Shown one piece after another: positions 44,553 to 53,204 of a stretch of 64,000 bases of DNA. The stretch is from Zeimonas arvi. GTDB taxonomy: Bacteria > Pseudomonadota > Gammaproteobacteria > Burkholderiales > Burkholderiaceae_E. How positions within the stretch are numbered: position 1 is the first letter of the stretch; each line of letters starts with the position of its first letter. The position numbers and the translations under genes were made by a program. The notes under the pieces were generated by a model, which saw only the letters and a program-made list of their open reading frames with translations, ran no database searches and was not told the origin of the DNA. The stretch is taken from positions 62,001 to 126,000 of the forward strand of contig NZ_VDUY01000005.1 in assembly GCF_008039575.1 (NCBI RefSeq), in the 5' to 3' direction.

Positions 44553-45344
44553 TCAGAACGTCTTGCTTGCCGACAGGACCAGCGTGCCCTTGCCCAGGTC
44601 GCGGTTGTAGGCGTTGCGGTAGCACTCGCCCAGGTCGCCCTTCGCGTTCGTGTCGACGTAGGCCAGGCCGATGCCGATCCCCGCGACCTCCCTGGTCACG
44701 CCCAGCTTCCAGTCGGCGTAGGAGCAGTCGCTCTTGGCGCGGACCTGCGCGCCGCCCACGCTGCCCGAGGGAATCCGCTGGTAGCCCACGTGGGCGACAA
44801 GGCCGAAGCCGGAACCCAGATCGAAATTGCCGGTCAGGTCGAGGTAGCCCGCGCCCTTGCTGTCGGCAAAGCCGAAGAGATTGGTGACGGCATGCGAGTA
44901 CTTCAGCGTCACGTTGTTCCAGGTGGCGGCGGCGTAGACCTCCGTGGTGTGGGGCGAGACGAAGCCGGCGGGATAGGTGCCGGGGTAGTAGTAGCGCAGC
45001 ACGCCCACGTCGTAGGCGATGCCGCCGGCGCTGCCCTTGTAGCCGCCGTAGAGGTCCATCTCGATGCTGTTGCTGACCGCGCCGGCCCCTGCGTCGGACA
45101 GCCAGCTCACGTTCGACGCCCAGGTGCCGAGGTAGATGCCGCTGGCGTGGCCGTAGTCGATGCCGGCCTGGACCGCGGGCTTGCCGTTCGTTTGATCGAT
45201 GCCGCGGTAACGGTAGTTCGAGACGAGCCCCATGTTCGCGCTCAAGGTATGCGGCGAGGCCTCGGTCGTGCCCTGGGCACCGGCTGCGGCGGGAAAGCCG
45301 GCTGCGGAAGCGGCCAGCGCGACTGCGATGAGGGACTTCTTCAT
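44553..45344 (-). CDS. TorF family putative porin
   Basis: This 263-residue outer-membrane protein has a Sec signal peptide (to about residue 23, AAAGAQ). Alternating beta strands end in a C-terminal phenylalanine (LSASKTF), the signal for beta-barrel assembly. NYRYRGIDQTNGKPAVQAGIDY is the hallmark of the TorF/Gcw_chp family. It is the first gene of an operon with glnK and amtB, so it probably helps nitrogen compounds cross the outer membrane. GGAG lies upstream of the ATG. The solute is not known. Confidence 0.9.
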   Translation of the reverse strand: MKKSLIAVALAASAAGFPAAAGAQGTTEASPHTLSANMGLVSNYRYRGIDQTNGKPAVQAGIDYGHASGIYLGTWASNVSWLSDAGAGAVSNSIEMDLYGGYKGSAGGIAYDVGVLRYYYPGTYPAGFVSPHTTEVYAAATWNNVTLKYSHAVTNLFGFADSKGAGYLDLTGNFDLGSGFGLVAHVGYQRIPSGSVGGAQVRAKSDCSYADWKLGVTREVAGIGIGLAYVDTNAKGDLGECYRNAYNRDLGKGTLVLSASKTF

Positions 45345-45401
45345 GATCGGACTCTCCGTGAATGTTTTTCGGGCCGTGTCGAGACGACTCGAGGGCTTCG
45401 A

Positions 45402-45417
45402 AGCATTTCCCGTGCCA
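45402..45417 (-). promoter_or_regulatory. Sigma-54 promoter of torF-glnK-amtB
   Basis: On the minus strand the sequence reads TGGCACG-GGAA-ATGCT. This matches the -24/-12 consensus TGGCACG-N4-TTGCW at every position except one T. The GG and GC pairs have the correct spacing. It lies about 58 bases upstream of the torF ATG. Sigma-54 control is expected for glnK-amtB. Confidence 0.82.
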
Positions 45418-45538
45418 GAAGGGCTTGCGAGGCGTCATGCGGGGCGGCGCAACCCCTTCGCCACTCGCGCGGCAGGCCCTGGCCAGGCTTCACGGGCCAG
45501 CGCGGTGCGTGCCCGGGCAGAAAGCCCGCATCGGGATC

Positions 45539-45581
45539 GCACCATTTCCGTGCATCGCGCGATCGCGCACCGTTTCGATGC
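45539..45581. promoter_or_regulatory. Two NtrC-like enhancer sites
   Basis: GCACC-ATTTC-CGTGC (45539-45553) and GCACC-GTTTC-GATGC (45567-45581) each match the NtrC dyad GCACY-N5-RGTGC with one mismatch. Their centres are 28 bases apart, and they lie 120-165 bases upstream of the sigma-54 promoter. That is the normal enhancer position. Confidence 0.7.
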
Positions 45582-45664
45582 GGCCCTCTCACCGAAAGGC
45601 CTAGACCGCAGGCCCGAAGCGGCTCGGGTGGATGGCACAAGGCCCGTGCTAGACTCGATTCACC

Positions 45665-45910
45665 ATGTCGAAGCCCACTCCGCAGGCGTTGATCGCCGAT
45701 CTCCAGGAGCGCCTCGCCGGCCTGCTTCGCAACAGCCCCGCCGGCGATCTCGAGCGCAACCTGCGTGCCGTCCTCGGCCAGACCTTCCAGCGCCTCGACC
45801 TGGTCACACGCGACGAATTCGACGCACAGCTCGAGCGCATGGCCCGGCTGCAGGAACGAATCGCCCGCCTCGAACAGGCGCTCGAAGACAAAGCGCGACC
45901 GCAAACCTGA
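45665..45910 (+). CDS. ubiK: Ubiquinone biosynthesis accessory factor UbiK (BMFP)
   Basis: This 81-residue protein has the BMFP pattern: an amphipathic N-terminal helix, then a C-terminal coiled coil (EFDAQLERMARLQERIARLEQALED). It has FQRLDLVTRDEFD, the conserved centre of the family. UbiK trimers aid the soluble Ubi complex in aerobic ubiquinone synthesis. Length is typical. It is followed by comM 32 bases later on the same strand. Confidence 0.92.
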   Translation: MSKPTPQALIADLQERLAGLLRNSPAGDLERNLRAVLGQTFQRLDLVTRDEFDAQLERMARLQERIARLEQALEDKARPQT

Positions 45911-45942
45911 TTCGCCGGCTGGCGCGCCGGCCGGAGAGCCGG

Positions 45943-47568
45943 ATGTCGCTGGCAGTGGTTCGCAGCAGGGCGCTGGTGGGCATGGCCGCCCCGCCGGTCA
46001 GCGTCGAGGTCCACCTGGGCATGGGGCTGCCAGCCTTCCACGTGGTGGGCCTGCCGGAAGCCGAGGTGCGCGAGAGCCGCGAGCGGGTGCGGGCCGCGCT
46101 GCTGCACGCCGGCTTCGACTTCCCGAACCGCCGCCTCACCGTCAACCTGGCCCCGGCCGACCTGCCGAAAGACTCGGGGCGCTTCGACCTGCCCATCGCG
46201 ATGGGCATCCTCGCCGCCAGCGGGCAGCTTCCTGCCGAGTCCCTGAACGGAATCGAGTTCGTCGGCGAGCTGTCACTCACCGGCGAAGTCCGGCCGATCC
46301 GCGGCGCCCTTGCCATGGCGGCCGCGGTCTCGCGCGATGCCGGCGCCTGCAGCCTGGCCCTGCCGGCGGCCAACGCCACCGAGGCGGCCCTGGTCGAGGG
46401 ATTGCGCATCCTGGCCGCCGACACGCTTCCCCGCCTGGTCGGACAACTTCGGGGCGAGGCGCCCTTCGACCGGGTCGACGCTCCTCGGCCGAGGGTCACC
46501 GGCGAATGCCATCCTCCGCAGCCCGGCGGGCGCTTGTCCGGATCCGGCCAGCCGCGCGCGAGGAACCATGCGCCGGACTTCTCCGCGGTCAAGGGCCATC
46601 GCGCCGCCAAGCGGGCGCTCGAAATCGCGGCGGCGGGATCCCACAGCGTGCTCATGCTCGGTCCGCCCGGCGCCGGCAAGTCGCTGCTCGCCAGCTGCCT
46701 GCCGGCGATCCTGCCGCCCATGGACGACCACGAGGCGCTCGAGGCCGCCGCAGTGGCCAGCCTGGTCGGGCGCTTTCACTCACAAGACTGGGGCCGCCGC
46801 CCCTTCCGCGCGCCGCACCACAGCGCCTCCACCGCCGCGCTGGTCGGCGGCGGCTCCAATCCTCGCCCCGGCGAGATCAGCCTGGCCCACCGCGGCGTGC
46901 TCTTCCTGGACGAGCTCCCCGAGTTCGGCCGGGCCGCTCTCGAGGCGCTGCGCGAGCCGCTCGAAACCGGCCGCATCGCGCTGTCTCGTGCCGCTCGCCA
47001 GGTCGAGCTTCCGGCCGACTTCCAGCTGGTCGCGGCCATGAACCCCTGCCCCTGCGGCTATCTCGGCGAAGACCGCTGCCGGTGCAGCCCCGAGCGCGTG
47101 CTGCGCTACCAGGCCCGCGTCTCGGGCCCGCTGCTCGATCGCGTGGACATCCAGATCCAGGTTCGTCCAGTCGACGAGCAGGTGCTCACTTCGTGGGCAG
47201 CGGGGGAGCCGAGCGAGCGGATCCAGGCCCGCGTTGCCCTGACCCGCGCGCGCCAGGTCGGCAGGCAGGGGGTCGCGAACGCAGCGCTCGATCCGGTCGG
47301 CATCGATCGCCACTGTCCGCTCGGCGGCGACGCGCTGGCGCTGCTGCACGGCGCGGCCCGGCGGCTGCGCTGGTCCTCGCGGGCCCTGCATCGGGTGATC
47401 AGGCTCGCCCGCACCATTGCCGACCTGGCCGGTCGCGAGAACATCGCGGCAGCCGACGTCGGCGAAGCGATCGGCTACCGGCGCGGCCTGATGCCCGCAA
47501 CGCCACCGGGCCGGGACGCGGGGCTATCATCGCGCCAGCACCCCCCTCACCAGGCCACGACCCGATGA
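45943..47568 (+). CDS. comM: YifB/ComM family Mg-chelatase-like ATPase
   Basis: This 541-residue hexameric AAA+ helicase supports branch migration during natural transformation. The N-terminal ChlI-like domain starts SLAVVRSRALVGM, with VVGLPEAEVRESRERVRAAL. The ATPase has Walker A GPPGAGKS (Lys246), Walker B LFLDELPEF and the family segment AMNPCPCGYLG, with cysteines in the following insert. The C-terminal Mg-chelatase domain ends in YRRGL. I chose ATG 45943. About 30 extra low-complexity residues at the C-terminus overlap the next gene by four bases. Confidence 0.94.
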   Translation: MSLAVVRSRALVGMAAPPVSVEVHLGMGLPAFHVVGLPEAEVRESRERVRAALLHAGFDFPNRRLTVNLAPADLPKDSGRFDLPIAMGILAASGQLPAESLNGIEFVGELSLTGEVRPIRGALAMAAAVSRDAGACSLALPAANATEAALVEGLRILAADTLPRLVGQLRGEAPFDRVDAPRPRVTGECHPPQPGGRLSGSGQPRARNHAPDFSAVKGHRAAKRALEIAAAGSHSVLMLGPPGAGKSLLASCLPAILPPMDDHEALEAAAVASLVGRFHSQDWGRRPFRAPHHSASTAALVGGGSNPRPGEISLAHRGVLFLDELPEFGRAALEALREPLETGRIALSRAARQVELPADFQLVAAMNPCPCGYLGEDRCRCSPERVLRYQARVSGPLLDRVDIQIQVRPVDEQVLTSWAAGEPSERIQARVALTRARQVGRQGVANAALDPVGIDRHCPLGGDALALLHGAARRLRWSSRALHRVIRLARTIADLAGRENIAAADVGEAIGYRRGLMPATPPGRDAGLSSRQHPPHQATTR

Positions 47569-48620
47569 CCGACGCCCAGCGCTCTCAAAGCAGCGAACTG
47601 CCGCTGGCAGGCCTTGCCGTGATCGAGCTGCACGCGATCGGGCCGGTGCCTTTCGCGGGCCAGCTGCTGCGCAGCCTGGGCGCCGAGGTCGTCCGCGTGT
47701 CCCCGCCCGACGACCCGGGCCTGGGCGTGGCGATGCGGCCCGAGCACGACGTGCTGAACGCCGGCAAGACGACGCTGCACCTGAATCTCAAGGACCCCGA
47801 CGGCCTCGAGGCCCTGCATGCCCGGCTCGCCCGGGCGGATCTGCTGATCGAAGGCTTCCGCCCCGGCGTGCTCGAGCGCCTGGGCCTGGCGCCGGACACG
47901 CTCGCGGCCCGGCACCCGCGCCTTGTGATCGGCCGCCTGTCGGGCTGGGGCAGCACCGGTCCGCTGGCGCCGCGCGCCGGCCACGACATCAACTACCTGG
48001 CAATGGCCGGAGTGCTGAATGCGGTGGGCACGGCCGGGCAGCCGCTGCCGCCGCTCAACCTGGTCGCGGACTTCGGCGGCGGCGCCATGCACCTGCTGGT
48101 CGGCGTGCTGGCCCGGTTGGTCAGGCGCGGCATCGACGGGCGCGGCGGCGTGGTGGAAACCAGCATCCTGGCCGGCACCGTCGGGCTCACCGGCATGTTC
48201 TACGGCCTGCTGGCGGGCGCGGCCTGGAACCTGGGGCGCGAGGCCAACCTGCTCGACGGCGCGCGCCCCTTCTACCGCGTGTACCGCTGCGCCGACGATC
48301 GCTTCGTGGCGGTCGGCGCGCTCGAACCGAAGTTCTGGCGCCAGCTGCTGGAACTGCTCGGGCTCGACGGCGAGATCGACCCCGCCGACCAGTACCGCGA
48401 GGCCTCGTGGCCGGCCACCGCCGAGCGCCTGGCCCGACGCTTCGGCGAGCGCAGCCGCGACGAATGGGCGGCGCTGGCCGAGCCGGTCGACGCCTGCCTG
48501 TCGCCGGTGCTCGACTTCCTCGAGGCCGCCCGGCATCCGCACAACCTTGCGAACCGGCTCTATCGCGCCGAGCCCTTCCCGCAGCCCGGCGCCGTGCTCG
48601 ACTTCGCTCCGGATCGCTGA
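47565..48620 (+). CDS. CaiB/BaiF CoA-transferase family protein (alpha-methylacyl-CoA racemase-like)
   Basis: This 351-residue protein has LAVIELHAIGPVPFAGQLLRSLGAEVVRV, LNLKDPDGLEALHARLARADLLIEGFRPGVLERLGL and GRLSGWGSTGPLAPRAGHDINYLAMAG. GHDINY is characteristic of the racemase branch, where a His and an Asp do acid-base work. Racemisation of 2-methyl-branched acyl-CoAs is the best guess, and CoA transfer the alternative. Its ATG overlaps the comM stop (ATGA), although the two have no known functional link. Confidence 0.9.
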   Translation: MTDAQRSQSSELPLAGLAVIELHAIGPVPFAGQLLRSLGAEVVRVSPPDDPGLGVAMRPEHDVLNAGKTTLHLNLKDPDGLEALHARLARADLLIEGFRPGVLERLGLAPDTLAARHPRLVIGRLSGWGSTGPLAPRAGHDINYLAMAGVLNAVGTAGQPLPPLNLVADFGGGAMHLLVGVLARLVRRGIDGRGGVVETSILAGTVGLTGMFYGLLAGAAWNLGREANLLDGARPFYRVYRCADDRFVAVGALEPKFWRQLLELLGLDGEIDPADQYREASWPATAERLARRFGERSRDEWAALAEPVDACLSPVLDFLEAARHPHNLANRLYRAEPFPQPGAVLDFAPDR

Positions 48621-48701
48621 GCGGGCGGTCCCGGCTCGGTGCCTGCCCGCTCGCGCCCGATCCCGCCCCTTTCGAGAACACGCCCTCGTGAACACGGCCT
48701 C

Positions 48702-49682
48702 GTGAATACCCCGCTGGGCATCGCCTGGGCCCTCGCGGCAGGCTTGATGTGGGGGCTGGTCTTCGTGGCGCCGGCCATCCTGCACGACTACCCGCCGGCC
48801 GTCCTGTCGGTGAGCCGCTACCTGGCCTTCGGCCTGATCGCGGTGCCGATCGCCCTGGCCAGCCGGCGGGCCATCGCCGCGCTGACCCGGGCCGACTGGA
48901 TCGAGGCGGCAAAGCTCTCGCTGGTGGGGAACCTGCTGTACTACGGCTTCCTGGCCGCCGCGGTGCAGGCGGCAGGCCCGCCCCTGCCCACCATGATCGT
49001 GGGCAGCCTGCCCGTGGTCATCGCGATCGCATCCAACCTGGGCGCTCGGGCCCTGCCCTGGCGGCGCCTGGCCGTGCCGCTCGCGGTGATCGCCGCCGGC
49101 ATCCTGCTGGTGAACCGCGACGAGCTGGCCAAGCTGGGCGCGGGCGCCATCGAAGGCGGCCTGCTGGAAGGCGTCCTGCTCGCGGCCGCCGCGGTGGCCT
49201 GCTGGACCTGGTACCCGATCCGCAACGCCGCCTGGATGCGCGCCCGGCCCGGGCTGCGCTCCGACACCTGGGCCACCGCGCAGGGGCTCACCACGCTGCC
49301 GCTGGCGCTGGCCGGCTGGCTGGCGCTGGGCCTGGCTTCGGGCGGCCTGTTCGGACTGCCGGCGCTGGCGCTGCCCGGTTCTACCGCTCCCGGATTCGAC
49401 TGGCCGCTCGGCTCGCGGCCGACGCTGTTCCTGGGCCTGATGCTGGCGATCGGGCTGCTGGCCTCCTGGCTCGGCACCCTGTGCTGGAACCGCGCGAGCC
49501 AGCTGCTGCCGACCTCGCTGGCCGGACAGCTGATCGTGTTCGAGACGCTGTCGGCCCTGGCGATGGGCTTCGCCTGGCGCGGTGAATGGCCGCCGGCCGG
49601 AAGCTGGCTGGGAATCGCGCTGCTCGTTGCCGGCGTGGTGCTCGGCGTGCGCGCCTTCAGTCCTCGTGGCGCGGCGGCTTGA
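48702..49682 (+). CDS. EamA/DMT-family transporter
   Basis: This protein of 326 residues has ten predicted helices in two EamA repeats, as in drug/metabolite exporters. It starts NTPLGIAWALAAGLMWGLVFVAP; the final helices follow SWLGTLCWNRASQLLPTSLAGQLIVFE. The GTG at 48702 gives a start right before helix 1 and is preferred to an in-frame ATG 21 codons upstream. It is convergent with an MFS gene, and their 3' ends overlap by 26 bases. The substrate is unknown. Confidence 0.88.
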   Translation: MNTPLGIAWALAAGLMWGLVFVAPAILHDYPPAVLSVSRYLAFGLIAVPIALASRRAIAALTRADWIEAAKLSLVGNLLYYGFLAAAVQAAGPPLPTMIVGSLPVVIAIASNLGARALPWRRLAVPLAVIAAGILLVNRDELAKLGAGAIEGGLLEGVLLAAAAVACWTWYPIRNAAWMRARPGLRSDTWATAQGLTTLPLALAGWLALGLASGGLFGLPALALPGSTAPGFDWPLGSRPTLFLGLMLAIGLLASWLGTLCWNRASQLLPTSLAGQLIVFETLSALAMGFAWRGEWPPAGSWLGIALLVAGVVLGVRAFSPRGAAA

Positions 49683-50922
49683 CCCGCCAGAGCACCAGCA
49701 AGGCCACCGCGGCCGCCTGCGCCGCCACCCAGACCCCCATCGCGTTGCGGAAGCCGCTCCCGCCCTCGGCCGAGCCGCCCAGCGCGTCGACCGCCACGCC
49801 GAACAGCCACTGCGCGAGGAACATCCCGGCAAAGATGATCAGGTTGAAGGCGGTGAAGGCCCGCCCGGTCAGCCGCTCCGGGAACACCAGGCTCACGTGG
49901 GTCTGCGTGAGCGTATAGACCGTGACCACCACCGCCACCCCCAGCCAGAGCAGCCATGCGCGCGGGCCGCCTGCGAAGGCGATCGCAAGCTCGATTGCCA
50001 GCAGCAGCATCGAGCCGGCCGACACCACCGACAGCGTGGACCAGCCGCGCCGCGACAGCCGGGGCGCCGCCAGGCCCAGCGCCAGGTAGGCGAACATCAG
50101 CACCGTGTTGAACACGAAGAGCGCGCGCGCCGATTCCTCCAGCCCCATGCCCAGCACCTGGCGGAACCAGGGACCGATCCACAGGCTCTGGAAGGCGATG
50201 AAGCTCGACTGGATCAGCATCGCGGGGATCGCGAAGCGCCAGAAATAGGGCGTGGAGAACACCGTGAGATAGCCGGCCCACTGAGACTCGCCCTTCCTGG
50301 GCGGCTGCAGCGGCTCGTGCGGCAGCAGGAAGAAGATCGCCGCGCTGGCGCAGGCCAGCAGCGCCGCCGAGACCCAGAACACGCCGCGCCAGCCCAGCAA
50401 CGGCAGCGCCAGCTGAACCGGCACGGTGGTGACCAGCGCGCCCAGCGTGCCGGCCACCAGCATCCACGCGGCGAGCTGCTGCTGTCGCTCGGCCGCGTAC
50501 CAGAATCGGAAGGCACGCAGCGAGCACATCAGCGCGCCGGCCACGCCGGCGCCGATCAGCGCCCGCCCGATCCAGAGCGTCGTCGGCCCGGTGGCCAGCG
50601 CGAAGACGCCGCAGCCGACAGCGGCCACCAACAACAGCGAGGCGTCGACCCGACGCGAGCCGAAGCGGTCGAGCCAGATGCCCAGCGGCAGCTGCAGCGC
50701 CGCGAAGGCGAAGAAGTAGGCGGCCGACAGCGAGCCGAGCTGCGCGTTGCTGAGCCCGAACTCCGCGATCAGCGCCGGCGAGATCATCGCGTTGACCGAG
50801 CGCAGCGCGTACGACATGAAGTAGCCGCCCGCGAAGGCGAGGAACACGCGGATGGCGGCGCCGGCCGGAAGGATCGTGCCGGCCGCTTTCGGGTTCGCGC
50901 TCGTCGAGGCCGCCGCGCTCAT
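49657..50922 (-). CDS. MFS transporter
   Basis: This protein of 421 residues has twelve predicted helices and MFS motifs: GIWLDRFGSRRVDASLL after helix 2 and GRALIGAGVAGALMCSLRAF in helix 4. It ends in a basic tail. The N-terminal 20 residues are Ala/Ser-rich and cytoplasmic. Its ATG overlaps the stop of the lipoprotein gene upstream (ATGA). The likeness is to the NarK/hexuronate-type general MFS carriers, but the substrate cannot be assigned. Confidence 0.88.
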   Translation of the reverse strand: MSAAASTSANPKAAGTILPAGAAIRVFLAFAGGYFMSYALRSVNAMISPALIAEFGLSNAQLGSLSAAYFFAFAALQLPLGIWLDRFGSRRVDASLLLVAAVGCGVFALATGPTTLWIGRALIGAGVAGALMCSLRAFRFWYAAERQQQLAAWMLVAGTLGALVTTVPVQLALPLLGWRGVFWVSAALLACASAAIFFLLPHEPLQPPRKGESQWAGYLTVFSTPYFWRFAIPAMLIQSSFIAFQSLWIGPWFRQVLGMGLEESARALFVFNTVLMFAYLALGLAAPRLSRRGWSTLSVVSAGSMLLLAIELAIAFAGGPRAWLLWLGVAVVVTVYTLTQTHVSLVFPERLTGRAFTAFNLIIFAGMFLAQWLFGVAVDALGGSAEGGSGFRNAMGVWVAAQAAAVALLVLWRVKPPRHED

Positions 50923-51467
50923 TCGAGGATCCGGAAGCCGTCGAGGAAGATCCGGGCCGGATCCGGCTCCGGATCGGGACCCAGCACCACCGCCTGCCAG
51001 GCCCGGCCGCCACGCGACGCGAACACCGCGTGCAGCGACACCGCGCGCTCGCCGACCCTGCCCCTTGCTTCGATCCGCCAGCCCGGCGCCGATCCCACCG
51101 CGCGGCCCGAGGCGTCGACGACCGGCACCGCGACCGCGTCGGCCCGCGATTCCGTGCCCTGGATATTGCGGACCATGGCGGTGCGCATCGCGGCCAGCGC
51201 GCGCTCGCGCACCGCGACCGACGCGTCGGGCAGCGGCGCCGCACCGACGATGAAGGCCACGCCGTCGATGCGCGCGCCCTGCATGGTCATGTTCACCGGC
51301 ATGCCGTCGAGATCGATCGGCCGGGTCATCCGGTCGGGCCGGGCCGGCATCATCGCCAGGTAGTGGTCTTCGTCGGCGCGGATCTCGCGCCAGTCGTGGC
51401 GGGGGGCGCAGGCCGACAGCGCGGCGCACGCCACGAGGACGGCCGCGAACCAGGGAAGCGGGCGCAT
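50919..51467 (-). CDS. Conserved hypothetical lipoprotein
   Basis: This protein of 182 residues has a lipoprotein signal with the lipobox LSAC. I chose ATG 51467 because it starts right before the signal core (LPWFAAVLVACAALSAC). The mature part has two alternating beta-type sections with DLDGMPVNMTMQGARIDGVAFIVG and a C-terminal VSLHAVFASRGGRAWQAVVLG. This looks like a family found in betaproteobacteria without a known role. It is coupled to the MFS gene by ATGA. I cannot assign a function. Confidence 0.75.
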   Translation of the reverse strand: MRPLPWFAAVLVACAALSACAPRHDWREIRADEDHYLAMMPARPDRMTRPIDLDGMPVNMTMQGARIDGVAFIVGAAPLPDASVAVRERALAAMRTAMVRNIQGTESRADAVAVPVVDASGRAVGSAPGWRIEARGRVGERAVSLHAVFASRGGRAWQAVVLGPDPEPDPARIFLDGFRILE

Positions 51468-51545
51468 CGCGCGAAGCGACCGTGCAGCAAGGGCAGGCAT
51501 CGGCTAATGTTAGCAATCGGCAGGGCGCCGCCCACGGAGGCAACA

Positions 51546-51887
51546 ATGATCTACGAGTTCAAGTCGCGAGTAACCGGAACGGTCGTCATGAACAAGGGGC
51601 CGGCCGAATGGATCCTCGGGGTGATCGGCAAGCAGCCGGGCCCGCAGGGGATCATCACCGTGGAACAGATGCCCGCCGCGATCGAGGCGCTGCGCAAGGC
51701 CATCGAAGAGGACAAGCGCGCGGTGCGGGAGGCGCGACGCGAGAGCGCGCACCGCGAGGAAGAAGAGGATGGCGAGGACGAGGAATCGCCCGCCGCGACG
51801 GTGACCCACGCGCAGCGCGCCTGGCCCTTCGTGGAAATGCTGCTCGAGGCGCAGAAGGGCGGGCGGGAGATCACCTGGGGGGTCTGA
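51546..51887 (+). CDS. DUF1840 family protein
   Basis: This 113-residue protein fits DUF1840, a small betaproteobacterial family of unknown function. It has YEFKSRVTGTVVMNKGPAEWILGVIGK, then GIITVEQMPAAIEALRKAI, a charged acidic linker (EEEEDGEDEE) and AWPFVEMLLEAQK. GGAGG lies before the ATG. No signal peptide or membrane segment is present. Confidence 0.82.
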   Translation: MIYEFKSRVTGTVVMNKGPAEWILGVIGKQPGPQGIITVEQMPAAIEALRKAIEEDKRAVREARRESAHREEEEDGEDEESPAATVTHAQRAWPFVEMLLEAQKGGREITWGV

Positions 51888-51945
51888 GGGGGCCCCGCGC
51901 TTTCCCGAGCGCCGGCCAGGGCAGGGTCGTCAACGCATGTGCCGA

Positions 51946-51974
51946 TTGCGCGCCATCGATCACGCTCATATGAT
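51946..51974 (+). promoter_or_regulatory. Sigma-70-type promoter of the TRAP operon
   Basis: A -10 TATGAT (51969-51974, one mismatch to consensus) and a -35 TTGCGC (51946-51951) are separated by 17 bases. It lies about 70 bases before the DctP start. The -35 is weak, so activation or tight repression is plausible. Confidence 0.55.
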
Positions 51975-52011
51975 GCACCACCGTGGTTCGGAGATCCGAT
52001 CCACGATGCAC
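51972..52011. promoter_or_regulatory. Operator-like inverted repeat flanked by direct repeats
   Basis: GTGGTTCGGA (51983-51992) and TCCGATCCAC (51995-52004) are inverted arms with one mismatch around a GA centre. The dyad is bracketed by direct GATGCAC copies at 51972-51978 and 52005-52011. It covers the expected transcription start just after the -10, a classic repressor position. The regulator is not in the window. Confidence 0.6.
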
Positions 52012-52040
52012 TCCGCCGGCTCACCAACCGAGAAAAGTAG

Positions 52041-53084
52041 ATGCTGAAACAGACACTCACCGCCGGCCTGGTCGCTGGCTGCATTGCCTTTGCAGGCGCC
52101 GCCCAGGCCCAGGTCCAGAAGCTGCGGGTGGCCGGCAACCTGCTCGCCACCGGCCTGATCCTGCAGCACAAGGAGCAGCCTTTCTTCGAGAACCTCAGCA
52201 AGATCAGCGGACTGAACGTCGAAGTCGACTACAAGCCGATGGACGCGCTGGGCATCAAGGACACCGAAGGCCTGCGCACCTTGCGCTCGGGCCTCTTCGA
52301 CATCGTCTCGCTGCGCCTCGCCCAGGTCTCGCGCGACGAGCCCTTCGTGCTGGGTCTCGACCTGGTCGGCCTCAACCCCGACTACGAGACGACCCGCAAG
52401 GTCCTTGCGGCGTACCGCGAGCCCTTCGACAAGCGGCTGCAGGATCGCTTCAAGGCGAAGCTGCTCGCACTCTGGCCCTTCGGTCCGCAGGTGCTGTTCT
52501 GCAAGCCCGAAATCAAGGGACTGGCCGACCTCAAGGGCTTGAAGGTCCGTGTCTACGACCAGTCGCTGGCCAAGTTCATCGAGCAGCTCGGCGGCATCCC
52601 GGTCACCCTGGCCTTCGGCGAGACCCAGCAGGCACTGCAGCGAGGCGTCGTCGATTGCGCGATCACCGGCGCGAGCTCGGCCAACAGCGCCGGCTGGCCC
52701 GAGGTCACCGAGTACTTCATGCCGATCGGCTTCCAGGCGGCGATCCAGGCCTACGCGATCAACCTCGACACCTGGAACAAGATGACCCCCGACCAGCAGC
52801 AGAAGCTGACGGCCGCGTTCGGCAAGCTCGAGCAGGACATCTTCGACTACTCGAAGGAGTTGTTCGACGACGCGCTGCGCTGCAACGTGGGCAAGGAGCC
52901 CTGCACGACGGTCAAGAAGTACGCCATGAAGGAAGTGCCGGTGTCGCCCGCCGACCAGGCGCTGGTGCGCGATGCCGTGGGCAAGGTCTCGTTCCCGGCC
53001 TGGGCCGAAGTCTGCGAGAAGTCCTACAAGGGCTGCGGCGACGTCTGGAAGGCCGCCCTCGGCGGCATCGCAGGCGTCAAGTAA
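52041..53084 (+). CDS. TRAP transporter substrate-binding protein (DctP-like)
   Basis: This protein of 347 residues has a Sec signal peptide ending in AGAAQAQ. The mature domain has LRVAGNLLATGLILQHKEQPFFENL, the DctP hallmark with a conserved arginine region in DLKGLKVRVYDQSLAKFIEQLGGIPVTLAF. It then has GVVDCAITGASSANSAGW. It binds the solute in the periplasm; DctP ligands are mostly organic acids. It is the first gene of a complete P-Q-M set followed by an amidase. A long hairpin follows the stop. Confidence 0.92.
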   Translation: MLKQTLTAGLVAGCIAFAGAAQAQVQKLRVAGNLLATGLILQHKEQPFFENLSKISGLNVEVDYKPMDALGIKDTEGLRTLRSGLFDIVSLRLAQVSRDEPFVLGLDLVGLNPDYETTRKVLAAYREPFDKRLQDRFKAKLLALWPFGPQVLFCKPEIKGLADLKGLKVRVYDQSLAKFIEQLGGIPVTLAFGETQQALQRGVVDCAITGASSANSAGWPEVTEYFMPIGFQAAIQAYAINLDTWNKMTPDQQQKLTAAFGKLEQDIFDYSKELFDDALRCNVGKEPCTTVKKYAMKEVPVSPADQALVRDAVGKVSFPAWAEVCEKSYKGCGDVWKAALGGIAGVK

Positions 53085-53107
53085 ACGGGCAGTCTGTCCG
53101 CGCAAGG

Positions 53108-53128
53108 CCGGCCCCCCATGGGGGCCGG
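53108..53128 (+). other. Stem-loop between dctP and dctQ
   Basis: CCGGCCCCC (53108-53116) pairs perfectly with GGGGGCCGG (53120-53128) around a three-base loop. No T-run follows, so it is not a full terminator. In solute-transporter operons such stems often protect the upstream message, which gives more binding protein than permease; that role is inferred. Confidence 0.6.
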
Positions 53129-53204
53129 TGCGCCCCCGCCGTAGGCGCATACCGCATTCGCGTTCGTCCGCCCTGCGCCCAGGTTCCTTTCCGGAGTCGC
53201 TGCG

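Larger units (their letters stand above)
45345..45664. other. Divergent control region between torF and ubiK
   Basis: This 320-base gap holds no gene I can support. On the torF side it carries a sigma-54 promoter and two NtrC-like sites (listed separately). On the ubiK side, TAGACT at 45650-45655 could be a -10 element, but I see no convincing -35. Confidence 0.6.
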
